Below are positions 49,464-61,797 of a stretch of 64,000 bases of DNA, piece by piece. Both the position numbers and the translations under genes were made by a program. Location of the stretch: positions 62,001 to 126,000 of the forward strand of contig CAOLHI010001281.1 in the NCBI GenBank assembly GCA_948474755.1, read 5' to 3'. Below the pieces are notes generated by a model. That model was not told where the DNA came from. It was given only the letters and a program-made list of their open reading frames with translations, and searched no databases. Origin of the DNA: Ctenosaura bakeri (Eukaryota > Chordata > Lepidosauria > Squamata > Iguanidae). Within the stretch, counting starts at the first letter, position 1. Each line of letters starts with the position of its first letter.

Positions 49464-49596
49464 CAAGGGTTGGAATCGTGTGGCAGTCTAGATGTTAGGC
49501 TGCAAACCCCAACATTCCCCACCTTTTGGCTTGGCTGGCTAGGGCTGCGATGACTTGTAGTCTAACATCTGGAACGCTCTGTGGTACCCATACCTG
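49464..49596. mobile_element. MITE of the GGATGGGCAA family
   Basis: TCTAGATGTTAGGCTGCAAA at the left pairs with TGTAGTCTAACATCTGG at the right, around GGCTTGGCTGGCTAGGGCTG. The ends are decayed. Confidence 0.6.
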
Positions 49597-50652
49597 GTCT
49601 GGAGCCTTGCATTCTTTCCACCTTCTGGAACCACAGTGGAATAAAACTGAGCATAGTCTCCCTTTCTTCTTCCCACCTGCAGTCAAAGGAAGAGATTGTG
49701 AAACCAGAAGTTGCATCTGAAATACAGGATGGGGCAACTGTATCTGCTATAATAGCTCATCTGGGCTACAGGTAAAGTCAAGCAGCCAAGATGTCAAGAG
49801 AAGAGGTTATTTATCTTCCCAGACTGGCCTTGCACAGTTATAATGGCATTATTCATCCCTCATGAAGAACGTCTGCCCTTCCAAATATTGCTGCATTTCA
49901 GTTCTCATCATTCTTTATTGTTGGCAATGCTGCCTAGGGATGATGGCTATTGTGGTATCTGGAAGGCTGTATTGCCCCTACTGCAGTTCTACTTCTAGTC
50001 TAGAACCATTCTCTCCAACCATGCTTTAGTTGTCTCAGGGAGCTCCACTTGGTTGACAACTAACATGCTCTGGCAAATATTACACTGTGGAAAGGGACTT
50101 CCTTTCAGTCCCCAGAGCAGCCCTGCCAAGTTAGTAACCAGCACCATTCTGAGGTCACTCTTATCTTGTTCTCAGGTCATGCTTTCATTAAGACCTTGCC
50201 AGCTCCAAAGACAGCACAAAACTGGATTCCTCAGAGTGATGGCCTTTTTTGGTTCCTGTATTTGGCTTTCCCTTTTCCACTCTTGAAACAGGAAAATCAG
50301 CTGGTGCTAAAGTGAAGGAAATTGGTGAGTAACTGTTCCACACCTTATTTTGCTTTCCTGCTATCCAGTCAGGAGACAATGTGGTTCCCTTCACTCACCC
50401 TCAGACACATGTCCTTTTGACCACTAAGCCATGTCTCATTGTGTCTTTCGGTACACAAGGCACTGTGGTGAAGGTAAACAATGGCAATTAATTGTTACCT
50501 TCCACTCCAGTCTTGGTTCATTGGCTTCATGTCTCTTTGGCAGCCACAAAATGGTGCCCAACAGCAACTAGATCCTACATAGGCCAAGAGATTAGTGAAG
50601 GCCTCATAACCCCTCAAAAAATAATCCTACCTTGTGTCCCTCCTTTGTTACT

Positions 50653-51761
50653 ATTAGTTGTTAATGTGTTGTTGTTTGTGTGCCTTCAAGTCATTTCCAA
50701 CTTATGGCGACCCTAAGATGAACCTATCATGGAGTTTTCTGGGACTGAGAATGTATGATGGGAGGGGTTGCTAATACACCAGAGGACAGGATCAAAATTC
50801 AAAATGACCTGGATAGATTGGAGAGCTGGGCCAGGGCGAACAAAATGAAATTCAACAGAGAGAAATGTAAGGTCCTACACTTAGGCAGAAATAATGGAAT
50901 CCACAAATATAGGATGGGGGACACGTGACTGGATAGCAGTACGTGTGAAAGGGATCTAGGAGTCTTCATAGACCACAAGCTGAACATGAGTCAGCAGTGT
51001 GATGTGGCAGCCAAGAAAGCCAATGCAATTCTCGGCTGCATCAATAGGAGTATGGTGTCTAGATCGAGGGAGGTACTGGTACCACTCTACTCTGCTTTGG
51101 TTAGACCCCATCTTGAATACTGTGTCCAGTTCTGGGCACCCCAATTCAAGAAGGATATTGACAAGCTGGAGCAAGTCCAGAGGAGGGCGACCAAAATGGT
51201 GAGAGGCCTGGAAGACATGCCCTATGAGGATAGACTTAGAGAGCTGGGTATGTTTAGTCTGCAGAAGAGGAGGTTAAGAGGGGACATGATAGCCATGTTT
51301 AAATATTTGAAGGGATGCCACATAGAAGAAGGAGGGGACTTGTTTTCTGCTGCTCCAGAGACCAGGACAAGGAGCAATGGATTCAAGCTGCAGGAAAGGA
51401 GATTCCACCTGAACCTCAGGAAGAACTTCCTGACAGTCAGGGCTGTCCGGCAGTGGAATCTGCTGCCTCGGAGTGTAGTGGAGTCTCCTTCCTTGGAGGT
51501 TTTTAAGCAGAGGCTTGATGGCCATCTGTCGGGATTGATTTGAGGGTGTTCCTGCATGGCAGGGGGTTGGACTGGATGGCCTGTGTGGTCTCTTCCAACT
51601 CTGAAATTCTATGATTCTATGATTCTATGATGCACCTAAAGTCACCTCAGTGGTTTTCCATGGCTGAGCAGGGAATCAAACCCTGTCACAGCAGGGAATC
51701 AAACCATGGTCACAGTCCAATTCTCAAACCACTACACAACTCTGGCTCTCATTAGTTGTTA
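50653..51761 (-). mobile_element. SINE with target duplications, interrupted by CR1
   Basis: The SINE is reversed. Its tail part is at 50664-50760 (GTGTGCCTTCAAGTCATTTC, TATGGCGACCCTAAGATGAA). The tRNA-like part is at 51631-51750 (GGTTTTCCATGGCTGAGCAG, AAACCACTACACAACTCTGG). The 11-bp ATTAGTTGTTA stands at 50653-50663 and 51751-51761. The two halves frame the CR1 exactly. The 5' half also has a short internal duplication (CAGGGAATCAAACC twice). Confidence 0.88.
50761..51632 (+). mobile_element. CR1 LINE, 5'-truncated, nested in the SINE
   Basis: From 50986 to 51543 one frame is open for 185 codons and encodes the C-terminal part of CR1 ORF2 (motifs [74 protein letters not shown]), ending just inside the 3' UTR. 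The 3' end has GGTTGGACTGGATGGCC and a tail of ATTCTATG units (51606-51630). Only the last part of the element is present, as usual for CR1. The RT domain is absent. The open frame suggests a young copy. Confidence 0.93.
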
Positions 51762-52399
51762 TTATTGGTGTAATACTCTTGTGTTACCCTGATTTCTGGG
51801 ATCCCTTGGGGGACACCTCAATGTGCTCCACATGATGGGGAATGGAAACTAGCCAGAACATGAGCTATAGCAATGCAAGAGGCAGGGTAACCTAGCAGGG
51901 TCTTTTACCCAGTTTCTATGGGGTCAGGCCAAGTCAAAAACCAAACAAAGATGTACAATAAATGATTTTTTTGAATACAAGCCCTATGCACCAACACACT
52001 CACGCACTCACTCACTCAAGACCTATTAAGAAGTAAAAGAGAAGAAATTGGACAGGGGAGTATTGAAGGGGTGTAGCTGGGGGTAATACTGCACCTTGTC
52101 CTGAAGTCTGTGGTCCGGGAAGGCAGTAGAAAGAAGACACTCAGCACGAGGAGGGCTGAGGGGATTACTCAACAGATGGAGCAACGGTCTGATGGAAAGA
52201 CCGGGAACGATCCAAAGGAACGCTCAAAAACGGACTATTTGTGGGGCAAAAATACCTGGAAGACTAATCCTTTCCCGAGGAGAGCAATGGATGTTGGAGC
52301 AATAACGAAGCTCCACCATGGTAATTTCCTTTGTGTGATGGGATTGCAAGGTGTTGCCAAAGTCTCAGGATCTTCGGCTATGTTAGTTTGTGGTGTGAC

Positions 52400-52700
52400 T
52401 TCTTTTTTTCTGATTAACCTTTATGAGGCATACTACAACATATACATTTACAATAAAACTTCAACAATCTTTTTTAGAAAATTTAAGCCATAAGTTTGTT
52501 GCCTTCACCAGAAAGTTGGCCATTAGCCTAGTAATATGCGGATTCCGATCTTCCAATAAGTATTCCACTGATAACCTATCCAAACAGATATTCCTTTCCA
52601 ATAACCTCCTTAACAACTTTTTCCTTGGAATTATAAACAATGGGCAGAACAATACAATATGTTGGAGAATGTCAGGAGCTTGAGACAATGACATATATGA
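52400..52700 (-). mobile_element. Possible LINE ORF2 C-terminal fragment
   Basis: On the minus strand 52461-52694 is open for 77 codons (starting MSLSQAPDILQHIVLFCPLF, with a later EYLLEDRNPHITRLMANFL). This resembles the end of non-LTR retrotransposon ORF2 proteins, but I cannot name the clade. The flanks are non-coding. Confidence 0.35.
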
Positions 52701-53291
52701 TTCAGAAAAGGGGTCTGTAGATATCTACCCTTAGTGGTGTGACTTCATGTAAATGGTCCTTGCCTGATGGAATATTTACTCAACTCGGGTCAGACACGCT
52801 AATCTCCTCAAGTCGGCTTTTCAGGGCTGAGGACCCTTTGTTTATTGAGGGTCTCCTGGGGCTATGTGACTAGGGATTTTACTGGCCTGACCTGGTTTTC
52901 GGTCGTTCGACCATGCCTGCCTACATGCTTGTTCGGGTGACCTCTCAGGCACACGGAATCTGACTTTAATATCAAAAATTGTAGACCCCGGTATAGGGTT
53001 TCTCCATCAGGTTAACACTTGACTGCTTTTCCCCCTCAGATGGGTAAATGAGGCAATTTGGAGAGAGATGGCAGTTTTTAATTTCTACCTTTCTCCTCAG
53101 GAAGCATTTCCCCTTTCCCTTTTCATCAGGCAAAGGCTCGGAGTGTAATAGAGAAAAACAGTATCGAAGCCTCTCACATAACGGTTGAGGGGATGACAAA
53201 TTTCTTCCTCTCCTCTGAGGAATCACTTTCCCTGCCTTGTGCTTTATGAGGACAAGGGTTTGAATGTATCATGAGAAGTATGACTTCATTG

Positions 53292-53516
53292 CAGGCCTTT
53301 TTGTACAAAGTAATTTAGTACTATGGTCCCACTTTAACTGCCACGGCTACATCCTACAGGATCCTGGAATTTGCAGTTTGTGAAGACACCGGAGCTTTCT
53401 GACAAAGAATTCTAAACACCTCACAAAACTATAAATTCCAGGACTCCATAGGATGGAATCATGTCAGTGAAAGTAGAATCAAAGAGCTACAACAGTATAA
53501 TCTGAAAAGGTCCTGG
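53292..53516. mobile_element. MITE of the 58.5-kb family
   Basis: It contains CATCCTACAGGATCCTGGAATTTG and its inverse ATAAATTCCAGGACTCCATAGG, and ends TATAATCTGAAAAGGTCC. About 225 bp, inverted arms still visible. Confidence 0.65.
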
Positions 53517-53849
53517 GGCTTAGCAGCCCAGATAAGAACAAAATGGAGAAGAAAGGCAGCTGAGTTTCTCCTCTTGTTAAGGAAGGAGTTCCCTCCTTTC
53601 TTCTTCCTTGAGGTGTGAATCTGGAGGAAAACAAGAACTGAGTGACACCAGTAAGGCCTAACTTTTTATATATGAATGGTGTGACAAAGGATAGCACCTG
53701 CTTGACTTCACCTTGTTGTTTGGAGGTGTTTTTTCCCCAAAACTCACTGAATTGCTTTTGGCAAGCCTGCTTTTCTTGAATGATACTTGGGAGTAATAAG
53801 GTTGATAGTGGCCCACACACAAGTAAAAAGAGGAATATGTAAGTTTATC

Positions 53850-53995
53850 ATGTTAGTTCAATATGTACGGTTAATGTTCATTTAATTATATTTTTAATTT
53901 TTGTATGATATAAATTTTAATGTTTTTGTTTTAATGCTTGTAAGCCACTTCGTGAGTCCCAAACTGCAAAAAAGATGGAATAAATAAATATAATA
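53850..53995 (+). mobile_element. LINE 3' UTR remnant (L2/CR1-like)
   Basis: A T-rich run ends GCTTGTAAGCCACTTCGTGAG and AATAAATAAATATAATAA, the same end as at 11095 and 33205. Confidence 0.5.
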
Positions 53996-54687
53996 ACAGT
54001 AACTATCAGAAGAAACAAAACAGTATCATAAAAGTAAGAGAACCTTTGAAATTACGTATGTTTTGGATTACCATTTCCACAGTCTCTTATCATTGTCTGT
54101 GTTGGCTGAGGTTGATAAGAGTTGTCAGCCAAAATATCGGGAGAACCAAAGTTTCTTTGTCTCTGTAATATATTTTGCTGGTGTAAATGTTAGAAATTTT
54201 ACAAGTTTTCAGATCTTTCTGTTTCTCAGACCTCAAGTGTTAAGACAATATTAATCTGTGTTTGAAAAATGGAGATTGTTTTTCCTTTGTCTTTTGGCTG
54301 TGTTTTCGCATGGCAGGGGCTGAATCAAATGTAGCGTGTCAACTTTGTTCAGCTACCAGCCCGCCTTTGATCCACAACATTGAATGTTTACTTCAACATT
54401 GAAAGACTGCTTTGTGAGCTGCAGTGGGCTGCTCGTGTCAAATATAATTTCAGCTACTTTGACAAAGCTTTTAGGGGCAATGCTTGTTTTTGTTTAAACT
54501 CTATGCTGTGAAGTTATTTCTGGAGTCTTGATAGTCAGTGCTGTGTTGAACGTGCAATTGTATATTATTGCTGAATGTTCTTATGACATTTATGAAAAAA
54601 ACCTACAGAATTACGTTAGGTTAGGGAGCCTGAATTGTTTGAACTTTACAGGCATCTTTCAACTTTATAGCATCTCTGTTATATTCA

Positions 54688-54893
54688 AGAGCTAGAGTGG
54701 TACCGTGATCTTAGTGTTGGACTAGGATTCCTGGAAACCCATGGGATGATCTTGGGCAAATTATACTCCTTCAGCCTAAGAGGAAGGGAATGATCAGCCA
54801 CCACTGAATAAATCTTGCCAAGAAAGCCCTGTGATAGGCTTGTCTTAGGGTTGTTGTAAGGTGGAAATGACTTAAAGACACACAACAATAACA
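54688..54893 (+). mobile_element. tRNA-derived SINE
   Basis: Start GAGCTAGAGTGGTACCGTGA (A-box decayed), middle TGATCTTGGGCAAATTATAC, TAAATCTTGCCAAGAAAGCC, tail AATGACTTAAAGACACACAACA. Canonical order, moderately old. Confidence 0.8.
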
Positions 54894-55373
54894 CTGTTAT
54901 ATTAAGGTGTATCTTAATTCATAACCTCCTTGACAAATATGTCCATTGAAGACATTTGGTTATTACTGATGTTCAGAGCTCACAATTTTAAACAGCAAAA
55001 TAATGGCACATGTCCATAGGTGGGCACCAATATGCCAAGTGTAGTCTCCAAGATCTCCCAGTGTGGCTCCCAATGCTCTTCATGACATCTCCCACCTTGA
55101 ATGGTTAAACAGACACTCAGGATCATAGATTTTGTTGAAACTGTACTTTCAAAACCCGTCCCTCTACCCAGGCATGTGGGAAAAGACCTGAGAGAGAGGA
55201 AGTGGGTGTGAAAGTATGGGACCAATGGTGGCTGCTGGCTTCTAAGTCAGTGGGAAGGTAAACCCCTGTTAAAGGGGCTAGCCAATGTTAAAGAAAATAT
55301 CCCAAGTGCTAAAACCCATCTCTCAGGTAAGTTCAGCCCCTTGCATAGCTCCTTAGATGTATTTGGTTATTTA

Positions 55374-56053
55374 TCTACTCTATAAAAGTAAAAGTTTGTG
55401 AGCAATCTTGTCTGTTTGTCTGGGGTCAGGCAGGCGAAGACTTCATACAATTGGCTGTGTGAGGTGAGAAGGCCTCATATGATTGGCTGGCTGTGAAGAT
55501 TCCATGGAATCCTGCGGTTGGCAGTTTAGGGAGGGGACTTTAGAATTCTCAGCCAAGAGTTCTTGGGCCTCAGGCCAGTTGCTATGGAGATGAGGCCTAC
55601 CAGCAAGAAGAAGGGCAGTGTATTCCCTCAGAAAACAAACCCTTTGTATGTTAACAACTCTGAATACAGACTGGATTAGGAAATGTGGGGATAAGTTGCA
55701 GATACTGGAATAGGCCACTTGCTATGGAGATAAGGCCTAGCAGCAAGGAAGAGGACAGTGCATTCCCTCAGGAACCCAACCTCTGTGTGTTAAAAACTCT
55801 GAATACAGATTGGATTGGGGAATATGGGGATAAGTTACAGGCATTGGAAGAGGCTGGTTCCTATGGAGATGAGGCCTAGCAGCAATGAGGAGGACAGTGT
55901 ATTCCCTCAGGAACTCAAACTGTCTATGTAAATACCTCTGAATACAGATTGCATTGGGGAATATGGGGAAAAGTTACAGGTACTAGAGAAGACAGTTTGG
56001 TGAGTTCTTAAGAGGAAAATAATATCCCAGGCAATGCCAGGTAAATATGCTAG
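55374..56053 (+). mobile_element. Probable non-autonomous Helitron, 680 bp
   Basis: The left end TCTACTCTATAAAAGTAAAA follows an A. The right end has a small hairpin (CCAGGC-AAT-GCCAGG at 56027-56041) and closes with CTAG at 56050-56053, followed by T. A 5' TC, a hairpin about 10 bp before CTRR, and insertion between A and T are the Helitron marks, and all are met. Inside are a MITE-like piece (about 55493-55570) and the three tandem units at 55572. No Rep/helicase frame. Confidence 0.75.
55572..55990. repeat. Three tandem units of about 140 bp
   Basis: Units start at 55572, 55712 and 55851 (each AGGC-x-x-GTT/CTTGCTATGGAGAT), each with CTCTGAATACAGATTG and GGGATAAGTTACAG. Periods are 140 and 139 bp. 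Neighbouring units agree at most positions. The array lies wholly inside the Helitron, as tandem repeats often do. Confidence 0.88.
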
Positions 56054-56508
56054 TTTAAAATGAGTTTCTTTAAAGTAAGGACAAAAACTCAGAGTGGATC
56101 CATTGTCCTGCCCCTGATACTATTATGAAGTATTTGGAGGAGAACAGATGCATGTAGGTAAATTAATACATATGGATGAATGTATAGCGTTATGAGGTAT
56201 GAGTGAATGAATGCATGAACATCAGGCCCTAACCTTTCAAGTTCTTCCCAGAAATATGCCAAAAAAAACTGTCTTGATATCAATTAGATATTATTATCAG
56301 AAGAGATATCCCATTTTTGTACTTGGTACCTGCTAATCCCAACTGTAACGCTTCCTCTACTAGAAGACATTTGTTTACAGCTGAACACAAATGCCCACCC
56401 TAGACAGCACTTTCAACATGAAAACTTGGATGAAGCAAGTAATGGAAACCTAATAAAAGTTCTGTGTGAAAAAGATGTAGGTCATTTTAACAAAGGAAGC
56501 CTTCTAGG

Positions 56509-56649
56509 ATAGGGAAGGCAAAGTGGGTCCCTCTAGATGTTGTTGGACTGCAATCCCCAGCATTCCTCATCATTGGCTCTGCTGGCTAGGATTGGTGGTA
56601 TTTGCAGTCCAATAACATCTGGATGCCTGCCTTTTGTCTTCCCTGTTCC
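56509..56649. mobile_element. MITE of the GGATGGGCAA family, best preserved
   Basis: Left ATAGGGAAGGCAAAGTGG is inverted at the right (TTTTGTCTTCCCTGTTCC). CTAGATGTTGTTGGACTGCA pairs with TGCAGTCCAATAACATCTGG. TCTGCTGGCTAGGATTGG is the loop region. About 140 bp, almost fully self-complementary. Confidence 0.75.
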
Positions 56650-58528
56650 AGAAGGCAGATTTGAGGTACTTTAGGTGAAACAATGCTGTCCACAGAAACA
56701 AAGTCAGAGTTTGGAAACGTGCTGAGCTTCTGCATTGAGACATGGAAGCCATGATGTTGTGGCTATTATCTCTTTCCTTTTTATCTTGTCGATATGATAA
56801 ATACATTGTTTTCTCTTAGAAATCATAGAAAGCCAGGTTGAGCTTTGGAAGAGCTTGCATAGATGTTTTATCGGACAAACATGAGGAAAAGTTGACACAA
56901 TGTGGAAATAAATATTAAATGTACAAAACATTGTATAAAAAAACAACCCACAACAATGGCAATATTTTTATTCATAATCAGGCCACAAACATCTAGCATA
57001 TGAACAAATACATTGTGACCAAATGTTGTTAGACACAATCAGGAAACAGCACAAAACTTGCTTATAATTTGGGATTAAAGCTACACACTTTTGAAATGAA
57101 ATATAGGCAAGGTATAGCAGCTCCTGGGCCTGGGATATTAGGGGAAAATATTGGCAGCAAACATGATTCTTCCATGTTTTACATGCAGAATTACAACTTA
57201 AAAAAACAAAAACAAAGTATATGCCCTTGTGGTTTCAGGAAGTAAAGAAAGCAAATGTCTGTAAGATGTACGACCAAGGCTGCTGTCTGGAGCCAAGATA
57301 ATTAAGTTTAAGAAGGTAATGTTTATGTTTATATTTGCTAGCAGACAAAGCCTGTAAAAAGATTCAGGTTTTGAGGCTGAGTGGGTTAGGAAGGATGGCA
57401 ACTTCCAGAATCTGCTGTAATGCCATGCTGGCTGGTGGATTCTGGGAGTTGTAGTCCCTCCAAAAAAACTTTCCCCGGCTCTATGAGATTGCTTCTCCTC
57501 CCTCTTTTTTTCCTTTTCTTTTAATGACATTGCTCTTAAGTGAAGTTGTAACCATGAGATCTGTTTTCTGTTTATGGGGGTCTGTGATAACATGTAGGCT
57601 TTAAAGAGTGTAACTTTGGAGTGTGAATTCTTATACACCTGCTAAAAACACTGTAAAAAAACAGGCTACTAGCAGGATACTTATAAGGTGTCAGCAGTTA
57701 AGATGAAGTCCAGTGTGAGAGAACAGCCATTTCCAAAGAAGGTGATGATAAAAGCTTTCACACTCAGTCATCATCTTTCATTCCATCCTTGCCATGGGTG
57801 CCGTCTTCAGTTGCTTCAGAACAGGATTCTTTCTAAAGACTCATTTCTTTGATGTCAGTTAAGAAGGCAGCAAACCTGGAAACACATGGCCACTTTCTCT
57901 AAGCAGGGACGGCTGATGGTGAGGAAGAAAACCTCATTCCAACTCACTCAGGTGAGGCCTAATCAGAGCACAGGCCACCAGTACATCTAAAGAAGAAAAA
58001 TGCCACTTTTCTTTGTTAGGAACAAGTCTTAAATTCGATATACATCTTATTAAAGGATATTCCTCACCAATGTCACAAGCAAGGCATCTGATAATACCAA
58101 GTTGTTTTAACAGCAATAAAAAAAAAATCTTAACTTCACTGAGTTTAACTTAATCACAGTGCAATTTCTGCACCTAACAGTGGATTTATAATGCAATTTT
58201 CATCTCATAAATTATCTTGAGGATTTTTAACTAACAATGACAATGTTCTTCTCCCTCCCTCACCCGACAATCTGCCTTTCTTTATAAGTAGCAATGAAAA
58301 GAATCCTGAACAGAACTGAAAGTCACTGTAGATGAACAATGTTGTCTGTTGAATCTGGATTCACTCTTTGACCTCTCACATTCTCTGCAAAGAGATGTTC
58401 CCACTTCTTTGATTATAGATTTGAGAAGCCCCCAACCATCATAGGAAATGGCCACAATAGTGGGAGAAGGGCAGAGTTTGGGAACTGTAGTCTAAAAGAG
58501 GAATTTTTTTCCCTCCATGATCTTGTTC

Positions 58529-58731
58529 CAGGGCCTTTCCACACTACACTATTATAGTACTGTTATTCCACTTTCAACATTCTATGGAACCCTGGGGTTT
58601 GCAGTTTAGGGAGGGGCATGTAGAATTCTCAGCCAGAGAGCTCTTTGGCCTCAGTAAACTACAAACCCCAGAATTCCACAGGATGTTGAAAGTGGAATAA
58701 TAGCACTATAACAATGTAGTGCAGAGGCCCC
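58529..58731. mobile_element. hAT-like MITE, best copy of its family
   Basis: The left end CAGGGCCTTTCCACACTACA and the right end TGTAGTGCAGAGGCCCCC are inverted. GTACTGTTATTCCACTTTCA pairs with TGAAAGTGGAATAATAGCAC, and CCTGGGGTTTGCAGTTTAGG with TAAACTACAAACCCCAGAAT. Copies at 20779, 36448 and 53292, with a weak one at 5036. Confidence 0.8.
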
Positions 58732-60886
58732 CAGTATTAAACTATAGCATATGAACTTAGAATCTGGGCACTTATGTCCAGAATGAATTCTTTAGGGAGG
58801 GGTAGTTTTTTTCTACAAAATTTTTTCTACAACTGGTGGGCATTGGACTGGTAGGGTGGAAGACAAGGTGGCTAACCATGGACAGAGCTGGAGTCAACAG
58901 CAAGCATAGCTAAAGCCAATTAATTCTGATCTTGTTTCCATTTTCTATAATTCCCTGACATTTAACCAAACTGAAGAACATCCTATACTATAGCTGTGTG
59001 TGGAGCTTCCACACCTGATATGAAATAAACTTGTATATGCCAAGAATGACTAGAAAGTAAGACTAGCTATTTTTTCCAAAACTCCTACTAGCTATGGGAG
59101 AAGGCAATTATTTCTTCCTTCTCCCAAACCTACTATTCTCACACCTGAAAAATTTGGGGGAGAGTAATAAAAGGGTTTGCTTAAGCCCATTCATTAGATG
59201 TGGAGGCAATGCATATTCCAGACATCACATTTAACATTTCAGAAACCTTTTATCCAGAGCATAATAGTGATGCTAGTCAATTTGAGACCTCATGGTGTTA
59301 ATTAACTGCTTCAAATTTGGTAGCATTTCCTTTTCTCTTTAATGATCTCACACATCGAAATGTTTTGTGCTCAATTTAACATAAAAGGCTAGAAGGTTTT
59401 ATTGATTTGAGATTGGCTTTATTGTATTTCTCTGTGTATTATATTTATGAAAATGTTAATGTTGAAGAATTGACAGATCTTAAAGCATGTAAAATGCAGA
59501 TGGATAGGAAGTTATACCTTTATACGAATTATAACTTCCACCAAGATGTTCTGTCCTTGTTACTTTAATGTAGGCATCTGAGACTTCCATTGAGCTATTA
59601 CCACTGAATACTAGAATAGCTTTGTTAGAATATACCAGTTACTGCTAGATATCAATTTTGTGGAAATAACAATTCCCAGCTGTTTTAGATACTCAAAAAC
59701 CACTCATTCAGTTGCCAGCAGCAGTGTATGGGGTGCTAATGGATTACCAGGCTTACATGCAATTACCTGTTTCATAAATCAGCAATCTCAAAAGGAGGGC
59801 ATACAGATCTCCTAGAATATTGTGTTATGTGTCAGTCATTCTTAAAATAGATCCTGGAAAGTTAATCACTAACTTAAGGTACATTGATTTCAGTGGGTCT
59901 ACTGTAAATGTAACTATGTCTCAGTCCAGTCCATTGTACTGATTCTTTTGGTATAAAGTTTATACTGGTGTTTGAAATCTTAGAATTCAATATCCAAATT
60001 TTGTTAGCAAAGTTTATCAGCAATAGTGATGCAAAGGTAGTCACTTCTTTGAGGGGAAATCTTGATGTTTCTCAGTTATTGGAAAATCTGAAGACAGACA
60101 TATTAACTTTGCCAAAACTCTGATGACAGAAACTATTTAAAAATGAATGATCAAAACTAGTGATGGCACAAAGGGCCCTAATTCTATGACTTGGTACTCC
60201 AGCTTGTGATACTTGGATGTATTGCTAATTAAATCCCTCCAGAAATTCTACTCCAATTCAGAATTCTCAAGAAATTTTTACTAATGCATGGGCACTGTTC
60301 TTAAGATCCCATGCTCGAAGGCATTTCCTTTGGAAGTGAAAGCACAAAAATTATTTTAAAGTTGGCATCATAATTTCAATGGAACTCTAGCTGATAGCCC
60401 CTTGTAACTAATGCTGCAACCCCATGCATATCTACTCAGAAAGAAGTCTCTGACTACAGAGGGCTTACCCTGACATAAGTAGGGTAAGCCTCCCAAACAA
60501 TCTTCTCTAAGTCGACAAGTTCTTGTGACTGTGTTTCTTGCAAATGTTTTGTGTGCTAGTTTGATGACCTTCTTCAAGATCTAGGTTTCTCTCTTGTTTC
60601 TGAGTATTTTGTTGGCTTTTGATGAATTGAATTTTGAAGCAGCAAGGAGGGCAAAACTACATTTCCCAGGAGGTAAAGGAAACGTGCCATACCAGTTGTC
60701 CTTAGCTGGGAACCCATAAATGAAACTACAGTTCCTAGGAGGTAACTCATATACAAACAGTGCCTTTTAACCTTGTAAAAACAGTAAATGGAATAAGATG
60801 TGGAAAGAAGGCCCACTCTCCCCACCTTTGTAACTCAAGCATTAGATGCCACTGTTAGGAACTGTAATTTCACCTTTATAACAAGT

Positions 60887-61081
60887 CATGGAGAATCAGC
60901 ATGATGTAATAGTTTGACTATGACCCTAGAGACCAGAGATCAAACCCCTGCTCAGCCATGGAAAACCACTGGGTGATCTTGGGCAAGTTAGTCTCAGAGG
61001 AAGGCCAAGCAACATCTCTTGCTGAGAAAACCCTATAATAGGGTTGCCTTTGGGTCACCATAAGCTGGAAAAGAGTTGACA
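60887..61081 (+). mobile_element. tRNA-derived SINE
   Basis: A-box region TGATGTAATAGTTTGACTAT, B-box-like AGATCAAACCCCTG, TGGGTGATCTTGGGCAAGTT, GGGTCACCATAAGCTGGAAA. The extreme tail is lost. Confidence 0.8.
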
Positions 61082-61552
61082 TTTCCAGTGTTGATTATAT
61101 TTATGGGTTGTCTTGGGTTTGTTGTTGCTGTTTTTGACAGGCTCCCCACCTTCACCATCAGAACTGTGGTTTTCTTCAAGTTATTGAAAATGCATGTTCT
61201 TGGCTGTCCCTATCACCTTGAACTATATTTTCTATGGATATAGTTTATGGATAGACTTAGTAGAACCCGCAGGTGTCTTCTATTTAGTGTATTCATAATG
61301 ACTCAGGCAACAATCCAATGTGAAAGTTTTACAGTATGAAGTAAAAACTTTGAAAATATAGAAACAGAGCAAGACAGTGGTTCTGATTATAGTAGCCACA
61401 GTGTAGAATGTTCTACAGTTGAAGCATTCCATCTTCATGTACCCTATAAGAATAACTGCTGTTTCATGTGGTAATCATTTCCATAGTAAGAAAAGTGGAA
61501 GCAAACAACTAATTGTTACAGGAGCTTAAATTAGGTATAAATTTCACAGGTG

Positions 61553-61640
61553 TAGCTATATCAATCTACAATAGAAATAACTCAGCGCCTCACAGCACTA
61601 TAAAGACTAACAGATTTATTAAGGCATAACCATTTGTAGG
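61553..61640 (-). repeat. Fragment of a dispersed repeat ending in TTAGTCTTTA-type sequence
   Basis: On the minus strand it reads AATAAATCTGTTAGTCTTTA then TAGTGCTGTGAGG, similar to a repeat end common in amniotes. Very short; family uncertain. Confidence 0.4.
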
Positions 61641-61797
61641 TGAGAGCCAGTGTGGGATAATGGTTTGAGGGTTGGACTACAACCCTGGAGACCAGGATTC
61701 AATTCCCTGTTCAGCCATGGAAACCCAGTGGGTGACCTTGGGTGCATCATACACTTTCAGTCCCAGAAATGGGGTTGTCTAGGGTTGCCACAACAAA
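61641..61797 (+). mobile_element. tRNA-derived SINE
   Basis: GAGCCAGTGTGGGATAATGG, GGACTACAACCCTGGAGACC, TTCAATTCCCTGTTCAGCCA, AACCCAGTGGGTGACCTTGG, then a shortened tail (GGGTTGCCACAACAAATCA). One of the better tRNA-like heads in the window. Confidence 0.85.

Noticed and set aside
55443..55718. 91-codon minus-strand frame
   Set aside because: It covers the Helitron and first tandem unit and does not continue in the other units.
57774..57839. Minus-strand stretch reading as a short acidic C-terminus (ending KDDD) after a TTTAG
   Set aside because: Only about 22 codons, no second exon, no clear acceptor and no protein I recognise. It can arise by chance.
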